From: Myxocyprinus asiaticus
Taxonomy: Eukaryota > Chordata > Actinopteri > Cypriniformes > Catostomidae
Assembly: GCF_019703515.2 (NCBI RefSeq)
Contig: NC_059374.1
Span: 17,647,095-17,711,094 of the forward strand
Direction: 5' to 3'
Length of the DNA: 64,000 nucleotides
Part shown: positions 12,893 to 24,276 of the stretch, in pieces
Layout: every line of letters starts with the position of its first letter
Numbering within the stretch: position 1 is the first letter of the stretch
Notes under the pieces: generated by a model
Seen by the model: the letters and a program-made list of their open reading frames with translations, nothing else
What the model was told of the DNA's origin: nothing
Database searches by the model: none
Program-made: the position numbers and the translations under genes

Positions 12893-13765
12893 TAGCTTCT
12901 GAGGCTTTCATCTCTAAGGCCACAAATGAGTGGATTCAGAAAGCGAGGAAGCAGAATGAAGCAGAAATAGTAGATAAAAGACATATCTGCTTGAGACAAA
13001 CTGACACGCTGGACAAGGAAGAGCTCTGCGACAGGCTGGGTGAAGGCAATCATGCTGAGGAGCAACTGGAATCCATGAAGCAGCACCACTTGCAGAGACT
13101 TCCTCACTGACGTCCGGTCCTGCCACATATGATGAGTCTCCAGCAGAATCCGACTGTATGTGAAAAGAATCACTACAGCAACCACAGCAAAGAAGATCCC
13201 GTTGAGACTCACCTTGAACAGAGCCTGAATGGGTGAGGCATTGAGTAATGCGGTCTTGCAGAACATAGGGGTGGATTGGACATCTACACCTGGTTTGAGT
13301 CACATCAAGATAAAGTCAACAGTGGGCAGGATGCAACTGATGACCCATAGACTTAGAATGATGACCCAAATCCAGTCAGGTCTCCAGATGGCAGGGCGAT
13401 GAAGTGGATAGAAGATAGCCACGTAACGCTCCAGAAACATGGTGGACAGGATGAGTGGGCTGTTCAGGAAAGTTGCGGTAGATACAAAGAGCAGAGGAGC
13501 ACAGTAGACAATTGCAAACTGCACACTGCCCATTGCTAACTAGAAAAGGGACACAGAGGAGAGGTGTCGTTTATCAGCATGTAGCTGTAGAGGATATATT
13601 GGGAGTTATCAAAGAACTGCCTGTGAGAAGCAAAGGTGTACAGTGTCAGGAGGATGAAGCACAGGAAGGCAATGGAGAATGGGTTGGCCAAACACACATT
13701 CACAATGACAGAGAGAATGGTGCTGGATGTTGTGTTGCATGGGAGCTCTGTCAGATTCTGCATTG

Positions 13766-14400
13766 TTTCAAGCCCTCTACAGGGCTATGATGCTTACAAA
13801 GGCTGAAATGAAGTTTGTATCAAAAAATTATAAGGCATTCTCAGAATTGAGAAATTCACATATTAAATATGTGCTCCATGTGGTAACAGCCAAACAAACT
13901 GATTTAGTTAAAGTCAAACATATTATTTAACATAATGTACAGTACCGCCAAATACGTAAATGTAAAATGTGTGAACTAATCTGCATCTGGTTCAATTTCT
14001 ATTCAACAAATCCAGAAACAACTGTACAATTACTACCTATTTACAGTTCACTCACCAATTTGCACTTGTTGGAAGGGAAATTAAAAGATGACTGAAGATG
14101 GGTAGCCCACTTTTATATAAAAAATTTTAAAAAATTGGCAGAAGAGGAATGAACCATTTTTGAGTCTTGAGATTTTGAGATTAATTTCATGCTATAGAAT
14201 GCATCAATACAGTAATTAACAGCCTTGTCCCAGAGCATTTATGAGTGGTCTTTTCACAACAAAACAAAACAAAACAAATCAAGTGGGCTGTAATTAATCC
14301 AGAACTGAATATATAAATTGATGAATTTTTAAGGGTACAAATTTTAAAAGGGTTTTTACAATATGTTGTGCAAGATGTTATATCCCTGATATCATATTCA
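13766..14400. other. Intergenic, upstream of the minus-strand receptor
   Basis: Would hold the receptor's promoter. No clear TATA box or other site can be assigned. A (CAAAA)n run lies at about 14260. Confidence 0.35.
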
Positions 14401-14670
14401 CATCACCCAGACGTCTATTTGATGTGTGTGTTTACATCTGGAAGACGTATTTTTTTACGTTGTTTGCTCATCTGCAATACATCAAAAAGTATGTCTTTGA
14501 TGTCAATAAGTCATTCAGCAGATGTCTTTGAAATGTCTATGATTTAGAATGTTTGTAAATCTGATCTTTTAAAGATGTTTAGCAGATGTTTATTAGATTG
14601 TGATGGTTTTCAGAGGAAAAGATCTAAAACAGACATCTCTGAGATGTACGTGTACTATTTGGGATGTAGG
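14400..14670. repeat. Probable interspersed repeat with AGATGT motifs
   Basis: Recurrent AGACGT/AGATGTCT motifs in both orientations (for example CAGACGTCTATTTGATGTG and ACAGACATCTCTGAGATGT) suggest an old palindromic element. Borders are uncertain. Confidence 0.35.
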
Positions 14671-14731
14671 CCTACTGTCTTCATCTTGCTAACAATCTAC
14701 TAAACTATCTAATGAGGAAAAATATATGTAG

Positions 14732-15260
14732 TTACACATGAAGTACACTTAAGTACAGTCTAGATACACTTTATTTTACAGAGATTAATTCTATGTAATA
14801 TTGTGTCATTTGAATGTTATTATGAAGCTATAACATTAATTCAGATGTGCAATAGTGAGTTAGTTTAAACTTAAGCACAGCTTGTTAAGGTATTTAGTTA
14901 CACATGAAGTACACTTAAGTACAGTCAAGATACACTTTAATTTACAGTAATGAATTATATGTAATATTGTGTAATTTGAGGCTTGAAATGTAATTATGAT
15001 GCTATTACATGTAACAAGATTAGTCTATTCCATGTATGTAACAAGATACTCCTATTACACAAATAGGTATGTAACAAGACTGGCCTGTTTAACATATGTA
15101 ATAATACTTGTCTATTACATATACATAATTACAGTGTTTAAGTACATGCTGTACCATAACTTAATTACATATTAAGTACATGTCATTTCATGTCGTGCAT
15201 TATTTAGTACTCTGTACTTACTTGGGTATTTACACTGTAACAGGGACACTGTAAAATAAA
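14732..15260. repeat. Direct duplication of a TTACACATGAAGTACACTTA unit
   Basis: TAGTTACACATGAAGTACAC and about 90 following bases occur at about 14729 and again at about 14896, roughly 160 bp apart. A tail of ATGTAACAAGA variants follows to about 15150. The end GTAAAATAAAGTGTTATC resembles other fish MITE ends. Confidence 0.6.
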
Positions 15261-15880
15261 GTGTTATCAAAAGTTCTGACTTTAAACTGGTTATTTTCTC
15301 TGAGTAGGCCTAATTACAAATTCTTTTTGTACTTCGGTTACATAAGTTTTCAAATATTCACAACTGAAAAGAAGCGCACTCAAAATGTTTATGTATCATT
15401 AACAGAGCTATCAGTTATTGACTGTGAACTCTGGTGCTCTGCCTCCTTTTACCACATTGTTTGCTCTGCAGTGTGGCAGACGAAGTTGTACTAAGAGGCG
15501 AAAGTACATTGTCAGCTTAATCTGCAGTGTCATATGCGTCACTCATAAGGTCCGTGAGACACGTAGCCCAAAACTGCAGTTCACTGACCTGGAAATGGTG
15601 ATGGAAGATGAAAACATCAAACAGTAAATAGCAAAGATAACAGCGAGCATACTTTATCAATAAGAACATATGCAGCAGGGGATTAGAAAGACCAGCTGTC
15701 TTCTGTCTGCATGTCCACCAGCTCTCTGGTACACTTTACTTGGCTTGAATTATGTACAAAAAACATTAAAAAAAGGATGAAACTTTGCTATATTGGCTTG
15801 AATATGGAAAGACAATGGCATATTTATTTGCAGGATCATTTCCAGTTTATTTTTTCCCCTTTTTGTTCAGACATTTATAT
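15261..15880. other. Intergenic, nothing recognised
   Basis: Two short plus-strand open frames (15261-15494 and 15418-15627) have no recognisable motif and overlap each other. No gene supported. Confidence 0.35.
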
Positions 15881-15886
15881 TTTAAT

Positions 15887-17100
15887 TTAAAGGTGCAGTC
15901 AGTGATTTTTAATTGGTCGATATGGCAGTCGTCTTGGGATTCTAATGACACCTAGCAGTGTGGACCAGTGTCACGGTCCAGTCACTCTGTCAGTCTAGGT
16001 TTTGGTCTTACAGGACCGTGGCATTATCGTCCCATGTATGTCTTGTGTTTCGTTGTCTGTCTTTGTGTGAGCGCGTGGTTCTGGTTGTATTCCCTGCCGT
16101 GCGCTCTTCGGTCTGTCTTGTTTCATGTCGGGAGCATGGTGTCTGGATCCTGACTTCCTGTCTAGTTTGGTTTCGGTCTGTGTCGGAATCCGGACACTTG
16201 TGCTCCATGTCTGTCTGTTATTGACGTGGGTGCATCGCGCTTACATCATCTGCATGCACTCGCGCCAATAGTTTGTCTGTCTCTCACGAACACGGTTGTG
16301 CCTCGTTGCGTTGTGCCCCCGGGTCGCGAGCTGTCTTTATGTTGTGCCGAGGTTCGGTCACTTCGGTCTAATGTGTCAGGTGTATGTGTGGCCGAACTCT
16401 CGCACAGATGTCCTGTCTTGTTTTTGTCGTCTGTTGCGTACATCGCGTGGCGTTTCATTTAGGGTGAGAATGCGTGGCATCGCTTTGTTTGGTGCTGCTA
16501 CACATTCTTTTCTCTTGTTTGTCAGTTGGCATGGGTGTATATTGCCTCATTGTCTTGGCGATGTGCGCTCATGCCATTCGGGTGTTTTGCTGTCTTGTGA
16601 GAGCAAGTGGCTTCGTTTTATTTCTGTATTGCCACGTGTCTCTCTGTCTTACGTCATACCCCACCTCCTTGTTTGCTTATTATTATTTCATTTGCCTCAC
16701 CTGTCCCCTGTTAACCCATTTGATTTCTCTCCCTATTTTAGTCTCCTCATGTTTGCTGTCCAGTGCCAGTTCGTCTTGTTTCCAGTCTTGTGTGCTCAGT
16801 TTTCCTTGTCTGTCCTGTTTCCCCCACCTGGTTCCTGTTTCGGTCCTGTCAGTCCTGTTTCCCTCTGTCCCAGCTTGGATTACCCTTTTTCCCCTTCGGG
16901 GTAGTTTATGTTTGTTTTTTCCCCCCTGTGGGAGTTTTGGTTTTGCCCTTGTTATTAAATAAATTTCCTTTTATTTTTCAACTCTGCGTTTGTGTCCTGC
17001 TTTCTGCATTCTTGTGACTGACCAGTTACCGATGCCATTTTAGAAATGAGCTATTGGCATTTAGCCATGATTCATTTATTTCATGATCGAAAGTGTCCAG
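15887..17100. mobile_element. MITE fragment interrupted by a solo LTR
   Basis: TTAAAGGTGCAGTCAGTGAT at 15887 matches the ends of the MITE in diablo intron 3 (complement of ATTACTGAGTGCACCTTTAA). The sequence is broken at 15968/17021 by the LTR. The right boundary is not resolved. Confidence 0.45.
15969..17020 (+). mobile_element. Probable solo LTR of a retrotransposon
   Basis: About 1.05 kb beginning TGTCACGGTCCAG and ending GCATTCTTGTGACTG, flanked on each side by ACCAG (15964-15968 and 17021-17025), a 5-bp target duplication. An AATAAA signal (about 16958-16965) lies near the 3' end. Base composition (T/C-rich, CpG-bearing) is unlike the neighbourhood. No internal gag-pol region follows, so it probably formed by recombination between two LTRs. 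The 3' end is not the canonical CA, which lowers certainty. Open frames inside it, such as 16296-16904, are not genes. Confidence 0.6.
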
Positions 17101-19160
17101 TAAAAATGTCTGACTGGTCATTTCAACAATTCACCCCCCATGAGGCAACCCGCTCAATGTGAAATAATTCAGTTTTTATTAGGATACTGATATGACTATG
17201 AATTTTCATTACTGGTAAATATTAAGTTGTCTTAAGTATTACATGAAATGTCAAGTTTTTGGTCTCATAACTCAAATATATAAGTTCATTGAGCTTATTT
17301 ATCTTAAAAATCCATAGACTTAAGATTTTAAGTGGTAATAACTCAAACTATTGAGTACAAAATTGAGGCTATGGGGAATACCCACAATCCCTAGCTGCTT
17401 GAACTATTTAATTATGTTTCCTTTGTCAGAGGGAACATATTGGGGTATTTAAGAAGTTGTTATTAAGAATTCATAGACGTTTTAGCTCTTTTGTTATGTT
17501 ATTTATGTTGTTTTGTTGCAAATAGTTGTTTCGTCACAATAGTGACCATTAGGGTGATCTGTGTTCCCTTTGGTCAAGTTGGACCCTGTCAACACTATCT
17601 CAGTTCTTCTTGTGCATTTGCAATATTAATGCTGCTAAAGAGGACTGATTTTTTTTTTCTTTTTTTACAAAACTATGTATATACTATGATAATGATAATG
17701 CCATTTACTTCAGCTCTTCTTTATGCACTGAGGAGAATATGTCCTAATGCAATCTCCATGTAACTAATTTAGATATAACAATTCATAAGGGCATAACTAA
17801 AGTATATAGAAGCATGCCTGTATTTATAAACATTGCATAAATGCCCAATCCATTAAACATTTCCAATCATTTTGTAAAAGTATGCAATACAAGTACTAAT
17901 AGTCCTAATTAATTGCCTCTAAACACATTGATAGAACTAAGAACCTGATCAGACCAGTCTGACCATTTTACACTGACTATTCAAAACTGAAAGATATGTT
18001 ATCAGTAAGCCAGTAATATAGCTTTGTTTGAGGTCAGTTCAATTAGTCTATCAATAGCTTAGGTAAACATGTAACTCTCTTCAAGACATCTGCAAGTTAA
18101 TAAATATATTTAAAAAATACAAATTAACTCATGTCCCCTGAGCTGTACATAAATTCCATGACAAGGACATTTTCTAAATCTGAGAAATTCAAGATTGCAT
18201 TGAATACTAGCATGTTTATGTGAGTCAGCAGTCAGCCTCTTACAGAGAGTGGGAGTCGTTGACAAAGAAGCTATGGTTTTAAGATGTGTTTTTAAAAGTT
18301 TAACTTCTTTTAACTAGACACACTGTCTCAAAAACACAGTTCTCTTTGTGAAAGACATTTTCAGTAAAACAAACAAAATGCACCATTTAAAGTTGTCCGT
18401 ACTGTACAAGCTGTAGAACAACAATCAAAAAGCGCACAGCCTGAACACAAGAATGTGTCCTGTCTGAATGGCCCCAAAGTTGAACTCAGACCAACTGATT
18501 CGATTGCAAAATGGATTGCTGTGGACTGTAGGCCAATAATAGGCTAATGTTCAGTGATATGGAAATAAAACAATCAACACACTGACTTCTAAAACCACTA
18601 TTTTGTCATGTCTATTAAATGCTTTACTTGTCTGCCACTTTAATGTAATGTCTATGTATTATCTTTGTGTATGGGCTTTTCTTAGCAGATATTCTTATAA
18701 GCGATTCATTTGAAGAATTCATCAATTTAACATGTAATTCATTAGATTAATTTTGTAATAGATTGACAGCAAAATTACAATATTTACTTTTTTGAAAACT
18801 CTTTTAACCAAACGTCTAATTTTGAAACAGCAGATCATAATTAGAGCAGGGCTGTTTCTAGCTATTAGCAGTATAAGTGGCCAATTATGGCCCCCGAGCC
18901 ACCAGGGGGCCATCAAAGCAATATAGTTTTATTTATTTTAATATTTTTTTAATATACTAAAAACTGCAAGTAGGACTCAGGCAGTTTTTATGGCTCAGTT
19001 ATACAGTTATAGGGACCGCCTTTTGGCCCAATAGGAAAGGGAGAATGTAACTACAGTTCTCTACTTGGGCTCCAAGTAGTATTTTGCTAAGTAGGGCCCC
19101 CAAATGCCCAGAAATGGCCCAGGCTTAGAGGTATCTTAGTGGTGTCTGAGGTTTTGTTAT
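17101..19160. other. Intergenic, nothing recognised
   Basis: AT-rich. The few short open frames (17491-17763 on plus and 18722-18916 on minus) show no family resemblance. Confidence 0.4.
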
Positions 19161-19167
19161 GCACTAT

Positions 19168-19370
19168 TGCAGTGGTTCCCAAACCAGTCCTGGAGGCACC
19201 CCAACACTGCATATTTTGTACGTCTTCCTTTTTTGACACGCCCATTTCAGATCTGGGATTACTCAACTAATGAGCTGATGAGTTGAATCAGGTATGTTTG
19301 AGCAGGTCAATATCCAAAATGTGTAGTGCTGGGGTGCCTCCAGGACTGGTTTGGGAACCACTGCACTAAT
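19168..19370. mobile_element. Palindromic MITE, GCAGTGGTTCCCAAACCAG ends
   Basis: About 45-bp inverted ends: GCAGTGGTTCCCAAACCAG, then TCCTGGAGGCACCCCA, near 19171, and the same sequence reversed at 19330-19368. The interior of about 110 bp has no coding potential. Confidence 0.85.
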
Positions 19371-19419
19371 GAAACCAGTTAGCCAAATAAGAATCTTTAC
19401 AGACAGTTTTGGGTACGTT

Positions 19420-19872
19420 AATTAAAATTGTAATCCACTACATATTACTTATTATTTCTCTAAAATTGTAGTCAGATTGCTTTACTAATTACTTAATTGA
19501 AAAAGTAATCACATTACTAATTCCTTTACTTTTAAATTACTTTCTAAAACACTCTCCCACTCAGCAAATTCAAAATAATGTCTATATTTCTTTTTTGTTC
19601 ATTGTTACACATAAGTCATACACTCAGCACCTCATATTTCTCCTTCACAATGACTCGTTACAGGGGCCATAATTCATGTATTCTACATAAATAATATATT
19701 AAAAATAAGCATAGCCTAAAAAGCATAGCTTAAAAGTTTTTAAATTAATTGAAAGTCAGTAACTGTAATCTGACTACAATAATTTAAAATGTAATAAATT
19801 ACACTACTTTTTTATAAAAAGTTGTTAGATTACAATAACTAAATACTTTGTAATTGGATTACACCCAACAGT
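19420..19872. mobile_element. MITE of the GTAATCTGATTACA family, copy 1
   Basis: Imperfect inverted ends rich in TAATCCNNTACATATTACTT and GTAATTGGATTACACCCAAC motifs. Closely similar to 59940-60415 in order and sequence (AAAGTAATCACATTACTAAT, ATTACACCCAACA). Confidence 0.65.
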
Positions 19873-19997
19873 GTTTACAGAGTTTACAGAGTCAATCCTG
19901 AGTTGCTAATTATGTGTTGTGAACGGCTTGGTGCTCTGATAAGGCTCCAGAGTACGACGGTGTTTTAGGGTCATGGAAAAAAAAATCTAAGGCTTCA

Positions 19998-20145
19998 AGA
20001 ATAAAGTCATAACATTTTGAGAATAAAGTTAAAATTACGAGATTAAAGTCGTAGCATCACGAGATTAAAGTCATACTATTTTGAGAATAAAGTCAAAATT
20101 ATGAGAATAAAGTCGGAATATTTTGAGAATTAAGTCAAAATTACC
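19998..20145. repeat. Degenerate minisatellite of GAGAATAAAGTCAAAATTA units
   Basis: Seven or so imperfect units of about 20-22 bp, with GAGAATAAAGT alternating with GAGATTAAAGT. Confidence 0.8.
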
Positions 20146-20930
20146 AGAATTTTGGTGTGGGTGATGCTTGGGCTGGGTTTCCCGAAGCTCTAAGTTGAAC
20201 ATTAGTAGCACTTAAATTGTACTTACTACAGCACGTTTCCCAAAAGCATCGTTATCTAAGTAGCAAATTAAAACGCTTATAAATTAACTAGAGCTGTGAT
20301 ACGCTCTTAAAACCATGAAGTGCAACTACACGTATTGTTCTCGCATCTTTAAAAAAAAAAAAAAAAGAGAGGTTTAAAGCAAAAGAGAGTTATTTATGAA
20401 TCAAATTGGTTTTCTTATATTTTGTTGCAATCACAGAATTTGCATATGAGAAGGACAAAATCTAAACAATGTAAAACTTTTGTATTGATTATGTTAGTTG
20501 TTTAGGGTTAATGTTTTTACTGCCCCTCATTCTGTACGATTGTGATATTTTTCAGTGCTTCACGTCTCTATTTCCACTACACAGACACATCTAAATTTAT
20601 CTCTATGTCACCAGTGCTTTCAAACTCTACATAAACTTTTGTTCACAACTTATTTCATTATAGCCGGTATATGACCAGGGCTCAAACCATCCAGAGTTAC
20701 CTTCTGTAAGTGGTACAGCACAGTAATGTCATATTAATGAACTGATTTAATGAGCTGCAATGTTGTAAACTGAAATTATACACTTGTTCAGTGTTTCTTT
20801 TTTTTAAATCACAGGTATTTAAGGCTATTGATAATTGTAAAGTAATTAAATATTCATAAATGTTTATTTTTTTCTAGTATTTTATGTATCGTTAAAATGT
20901 GTTTTGTCCAATTTTCTCTAAGATGCGTGC
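20146..20930. other. Intergenic with a MITE-like fragment
   Basis: GGGCTGGGTTTCCCGAAGC at about 20170 and TTTCCCAAAAGCATCGTTAT at about 20238 are typical fish interspersed-repeat motifs. The rest is the 5' flank of the plus-strand receptor fragment, with no promoter element that can be assigned. Confidence 0.4.
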
Positions 20931-20933
20931 GCA

Positions 20934-21105
20934 ATGGACAGCCAGAATGCCAGTGCGGATGAGCAAATGCAACTGATCCAAACTGACCCCATCCGGAGGA
21001 ATATATCACTGGCACTGACCCAGACCTTTGTGTGGCCATTCAGCTACCTCATCTTTGTCATACTCTTAATATTTTCTAGAAAAGAGACTTTCAGAACAGA
21101 GACAC
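20934..21105 (+). pseudogene. 5' fragment of an odorant receptor gene, cut by DIRS
   Basis: The plus-strand frame starts MDSQNASADEQMQLI and continues DPIRRNISLALTQTFVWPF, a hydrophobic TM1, then RKETFRTETHYI, matching the TM1-loop-TM2 start of the same receptor family (compare KMRYIFFVHTL at the 5640-6568 pseudogene). Homology stops at about 21100, where DIRS-associated tandem repeats begin with ATTATATCATGT, and no continuation appears beyond the DIRS end. Only the first 50-60 of about 310 residues remain, on the strand opposite to the other two receptor relics. Confidence 0.65.
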
Positions 21106-21425
21106 ATTATATCATGTATGAACATACAAAGTTTGCAAAAAGAGTACAGCGCTCGCATGAGACGCTCACACTTTTTCAATAAGGGTTTTACCACTCCAAA
21201 GCCCATATATTTTGCACAACAGCTTCCCAATGGTGAGCGGCGCATTATATCTTGTAATGAATTACAAAGATTTAAAAAAGATTACAGCGCTCATTGCACA
21301 TGCACGAGACGCTCACACTTTTTCAATAAAGGGCTTTCCCTCTTCAAAGCCTCACATTATGCGCAACCGCTTCCCAACGCTGAGCAGCGCATTATATCAT
21401 GTTATGAACATACCAAATTGCCCTC
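21101..21425 (+). repeat. Tandem repeats of about 145 bp at the DIRS 5' side
   Basis: Two full units and part of a third share ATTATATC(A/T)TGT, CATACAAA-like, GACGCTCACACTTTTTCAAT and CGCTTCCCAA(C/T)G motifs. Similar 5' repeats precede coding regions in several fish retroelements. Confidence 0.7.
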
Positions 21426-22046
21426 TATACCGTTACGCAGATGCATTCCGATTTTAAAAATGATCGAACATGGTTATACGATCCAATTTGCACATTGGCT
21501 ACCCCGTTTCAATGGTGTTCTGTCTTCCATGGTTCCGTCCAAAGACGCACCAGTGTTACGAGCCGAAATACACAATCTTCTCGCAAAGAACGCGATAGAG
21601 GTTGTTTAATATGAATTAATAAGCCTGCCGTCCTCAGGACTGATTTGCATAAATATAATAGGGAACTGCATATCAATTTAAAGTCCTTCATTTCAGCCTG
21701 TCTGTGGCTCCTGAAAATGTGGCTCATGAAATGTATTGATGCGGCGCTCGCCCCATTGAAAATGAATGGTGTGTGTGTTTTGAATTACCTCAGTGATTGA
21801 TTATTACTAGCCAATCAGAGGCACTACTGAGATCACAGAGACTTGCTGCTTTGCCATATGGAAAATCTGGTCTAATGTCAACTGGCGAAAAGCACACTTT
21901 TCCCCAGCCAGTAAATCTCCTTTTTAGGAGTTCATGTGGGCGCACCTCATGAACGAACGCGTAAAGACCATTCTTTGGTGTCTGTTTCAGTTCAAAATGA
22001 AAAAACATTACCACTGAAGTCATTTCATTTTCATGTGCATCGAGTT

Positions 22047-22370
22047 AACTCGCCACTGTCTGGCTGCTCTAGCACCATGGACAGCCCCAGCCTTCTACCA
22101 AAAGGGTGTTATGCTGGGTCAAGTTTTCAGAAAGAAAGTGCTGACCACAAATGCATCCAACTCAGGTTGTGTGTAATGGACGCCCGACTTTCGACACGTG
22201 GAAACAGGTGCGAAACAGCCATGACATGTCAACCACCTAGAGCTACTGGCTGTCTTTCTTGCTTTGAGAGCTTTTCATTCCGATATTGTGAATCACCGCA
22301 TTCTGATTCGTTCGCACAACACAACAGTACTGGTGTATATATGTCGCCATGACACGCTGGCCCATGTATG
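22047..22370 (+). pseudogene. DIRS RNase H remnant
   Basis: Read in the frame giving RHCLAALAPWTAPAFYQKG, then VLTTNASNSG (the first-Asp motif of RNase H, here with Asn where TDAS is usual), HLELLAVFLALRAF and ILIRSHNTTVLVYI (equivalent of VRSDNMTVVSYI, with Asp changed to His). In-frame stops follow NASNSGCV and GAKQP. Two catalytic acids are lost, so it is non-functional. The domain normally removes template RNA during reverse transcription. Confidence 0.7.
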
Positions 22371-23560
22371 GCCGGTGAAACGCAAGTATGTGCTTCCCCC
22401 GGTGCGCCCCCTTCATTCTGTCATCAGCAAAGTCCGAGTGGACATGGAAACAGTTCTGTTAATTGCGCTGAAATAGCCCAATTAACCGTGGTTTCCGGAA
22501 ATGTTAGAGATGTTATACAGCTCGCCATGGGAAATACCGCTGAGGAGGGATCTCCCCTCTCAGGCGCAAGGCACAATCTGGCATCCCCAGCTCAAGCTGT
22601 GGAACCTGCATGTGTGGCCCCTGAAAGGAGCCAAGAACTGACACATTCAGTCATGAACACCATTTTACAGGCCAGAGCACCATCCACGAGACGCCTCTAC
22701 ATGCTAAATTGGAATGTGTTCACTGATTGGTGTCTTTCACATGGCAAAGACCCAGTAAACTGCCCCATACATGAAATTCTCATATTTCTTCAAGAGCAAT
22801 TAGACGCAGGACTCACTCTGTCAACGCTCAAAGTTTATGTGGTGACTATATCTGTGTATCACGCACCTGACGCCAGCGCCACTATAGGCAAGCATGATTT
22901 AATCATAAAGTTCCTTAGAGGAGCAAGATCCACCTCGGCCCCTAACTTTGGTCCTAAAAGCGCTCGCAGGGTCCCCCTTGTTGATTTGCGCATGCTCTCC
23001 ATTTAGACCGCACTACTGCTAGCTCTGGCCTCAGTAAAACGGGTTGGTGAGTTACATGCACTATCAATTGACAATTCATGTCTGGAGTTTGGCCCCGGTC
23101 TTTAAAAAGCCACTGTCAAACCCAGAAAAGGCTATGTGCCTAAGGTTCTAACCATGCCCTTCAGAGTGCAGGTGGTTCACCTTTAAGCTTTCTTCCCTCC
23201 TCCATTTAATTCAGATGAGGAACAATCCTTGAATTTGTTATGCCCTGTGCGGGCGCTACACGCATATGTTGAGTGCACCCACCAGTTCAGACTGTCTGAT
23301 CAGCTCTTTGTGTGCTATGGAGGATGCACGAAAGGAATGTCCATCTCCAAGCAAAGACTTTCTCACTGGATCGTTGATGCAGTTGCACTGGCTTATGAGT
23401 TACAGGGTAATATTTGCCCAATTTTTGTTAAAGTACACTCAACTAGAGCTCCTCATGGGCATGGATGAACAGTGTGTCTTTACAAGAATTATGTTTTGCA
23501 GAAGGATGGTCTTCTCAAAACACATTCACAAGGTTTTACAACATAGATGTAACGTCTCTC
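22368..23560 (+). pseudogene. DIRS tyrosine recombinase remnant
   Basis: The frame 22368-23006 carries the SAM-like N-terminal core-binding region: MNTILQARAPSTRRLYMLNW, FLQEQLDAGLTLSTLK. After a stop, ASVKRVGELHALSI supplies the first catalytic Arg. LCPVRALHAYVE (about 23240) and KQRLSHWIVDAV follow. KVHSTRAPHGHG (about 23440) matches the His-x-x-Arg site, and FYNIDV (from 23534, in another frame) matches the catalytic-Tyr site. At least three stops and two frame changes intervene. Such recombinases integrate circular DIRS cDNA. Confidence 0.8.
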
Positions 23561-24276
23561 TCTTCACAAGTCCTCTCTGTTTAGTGTGCTTGCTATTTTG
23601 TTTGCCAAACATATACTTATGCCCCTCCCCTTAAGTATGGCTCCCCATCATTCAGGCCGTTGTAATTTACTTTAAAGCACTTTCATTCTAAATAAACTCC
23701 CTTCCTGACTGGGTTCTTGAAGGGGTTAATTATATGACTATAGTTTATATATTCATTCTGAGTGCTCCCCTCCTGGCCCAACATGAGTGTCACTCACTTG
23801 CGGCATACTCATGTCGGTCGTCGTCCCATGGGACTGCGGCGTCATATTTCCTCTCTGGAAGGTTATGTCGTGTAGTGCGGTGTGATGGGATTCTGTTCCC
23901 CATATGCGTTAGCTCGCAATGTCAAGTGTACTGAGTCGTAAGGGAACGTCTCTGTTACGTACGTAACCTTGGTTCACTGAGACGAAGGGAACAAGACATT
24001 GTGAACACTGGCCGCACTACAAGACTCAGAGCGATGCGATCCTTGTCCCTCAGTCAGAAAATTCTGAGGAATGGTGTTTGCGCACCTGCTTTTATAGCGA
24101 ACAGCTTCACACCTAAAATGGCGGGGCTCAAACAACTTAGCCAATATTAGAATACTGGTGTTATTATAGAGAGGTTTCAACTAGGTCGTGTGGAAGAACA
24201 CTCCCCATATGCGTTAGCATGCAATGTCTCGTTCCCATTGTCTCAGGGAACCGAGGTTATGTACATAACCGAGACA

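Larger units (their letters stand above)
11574..13763 (-). pseudogene. Odorant receptor (131-2-like) gene split by a Tc1 insertion
   Basis: A minus-strand, seven-transmembrane odorant receptor of about 313 codons once the Tc1 element is subtracted. The start at 13763 gives MQNLTELPCNTTSS, with two N-glycosylation sequons, then TM1 and QYILYSYMLINDT. After a frameshift near 13535 follow FLNSPLILSTMFLERYVAIF (TM3), the VVLLHGFQLLLSM TM6 entry, and FILLPRFLNPLICGLRDESL (TM7). Defects are the frameshift, a TGA at 13300-13302, and a Tc1 element (11646-12892) inserted at a TA in the cytoplasmic tail. Beyond the transposon the original frame resumes (YMKKAMPCNGPRI...) and ends at a TAA at 11574-11576, so about 23 tail codons were displaced. 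Two small lesions could in principle be sequencing errors. The family call comes from motif resemblance. Confidence 0.8.
21101..24276 (+). mobile_element. Decayed DIRS-type tyrosine-recombinase retroelement
   Basis: In order this holds: about 145-bp tandem repeats at the 5' side (21101-21420); a short start of reverse transcriptase (YTIQFAHWLPRFNGVLSSM, 21475-21609); a roughly 400-bp stretch without recognisable domain; RNase H (about 22047-22370); tyrosine recombinase (about 22560-23560); and a 3' terminal region with paired inverted motifs (GTTACGTACGTAACCTTGG at about 23955, and GAGGTTATGTACATAACC at about 24253). DIRS elements have no integrase or target duplication and end in inverted or split repeats, which fits. 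Multiple stops and deletions make it inactive. Confidence 0.8.

Noticed and set aside
16226..17017. Several long overlapping open frames
   Set aside because: They lie within the solo LTR in all three plus frames, are rich in Cys/Ser/Leu from T/C-rich DNA, and have no domain.
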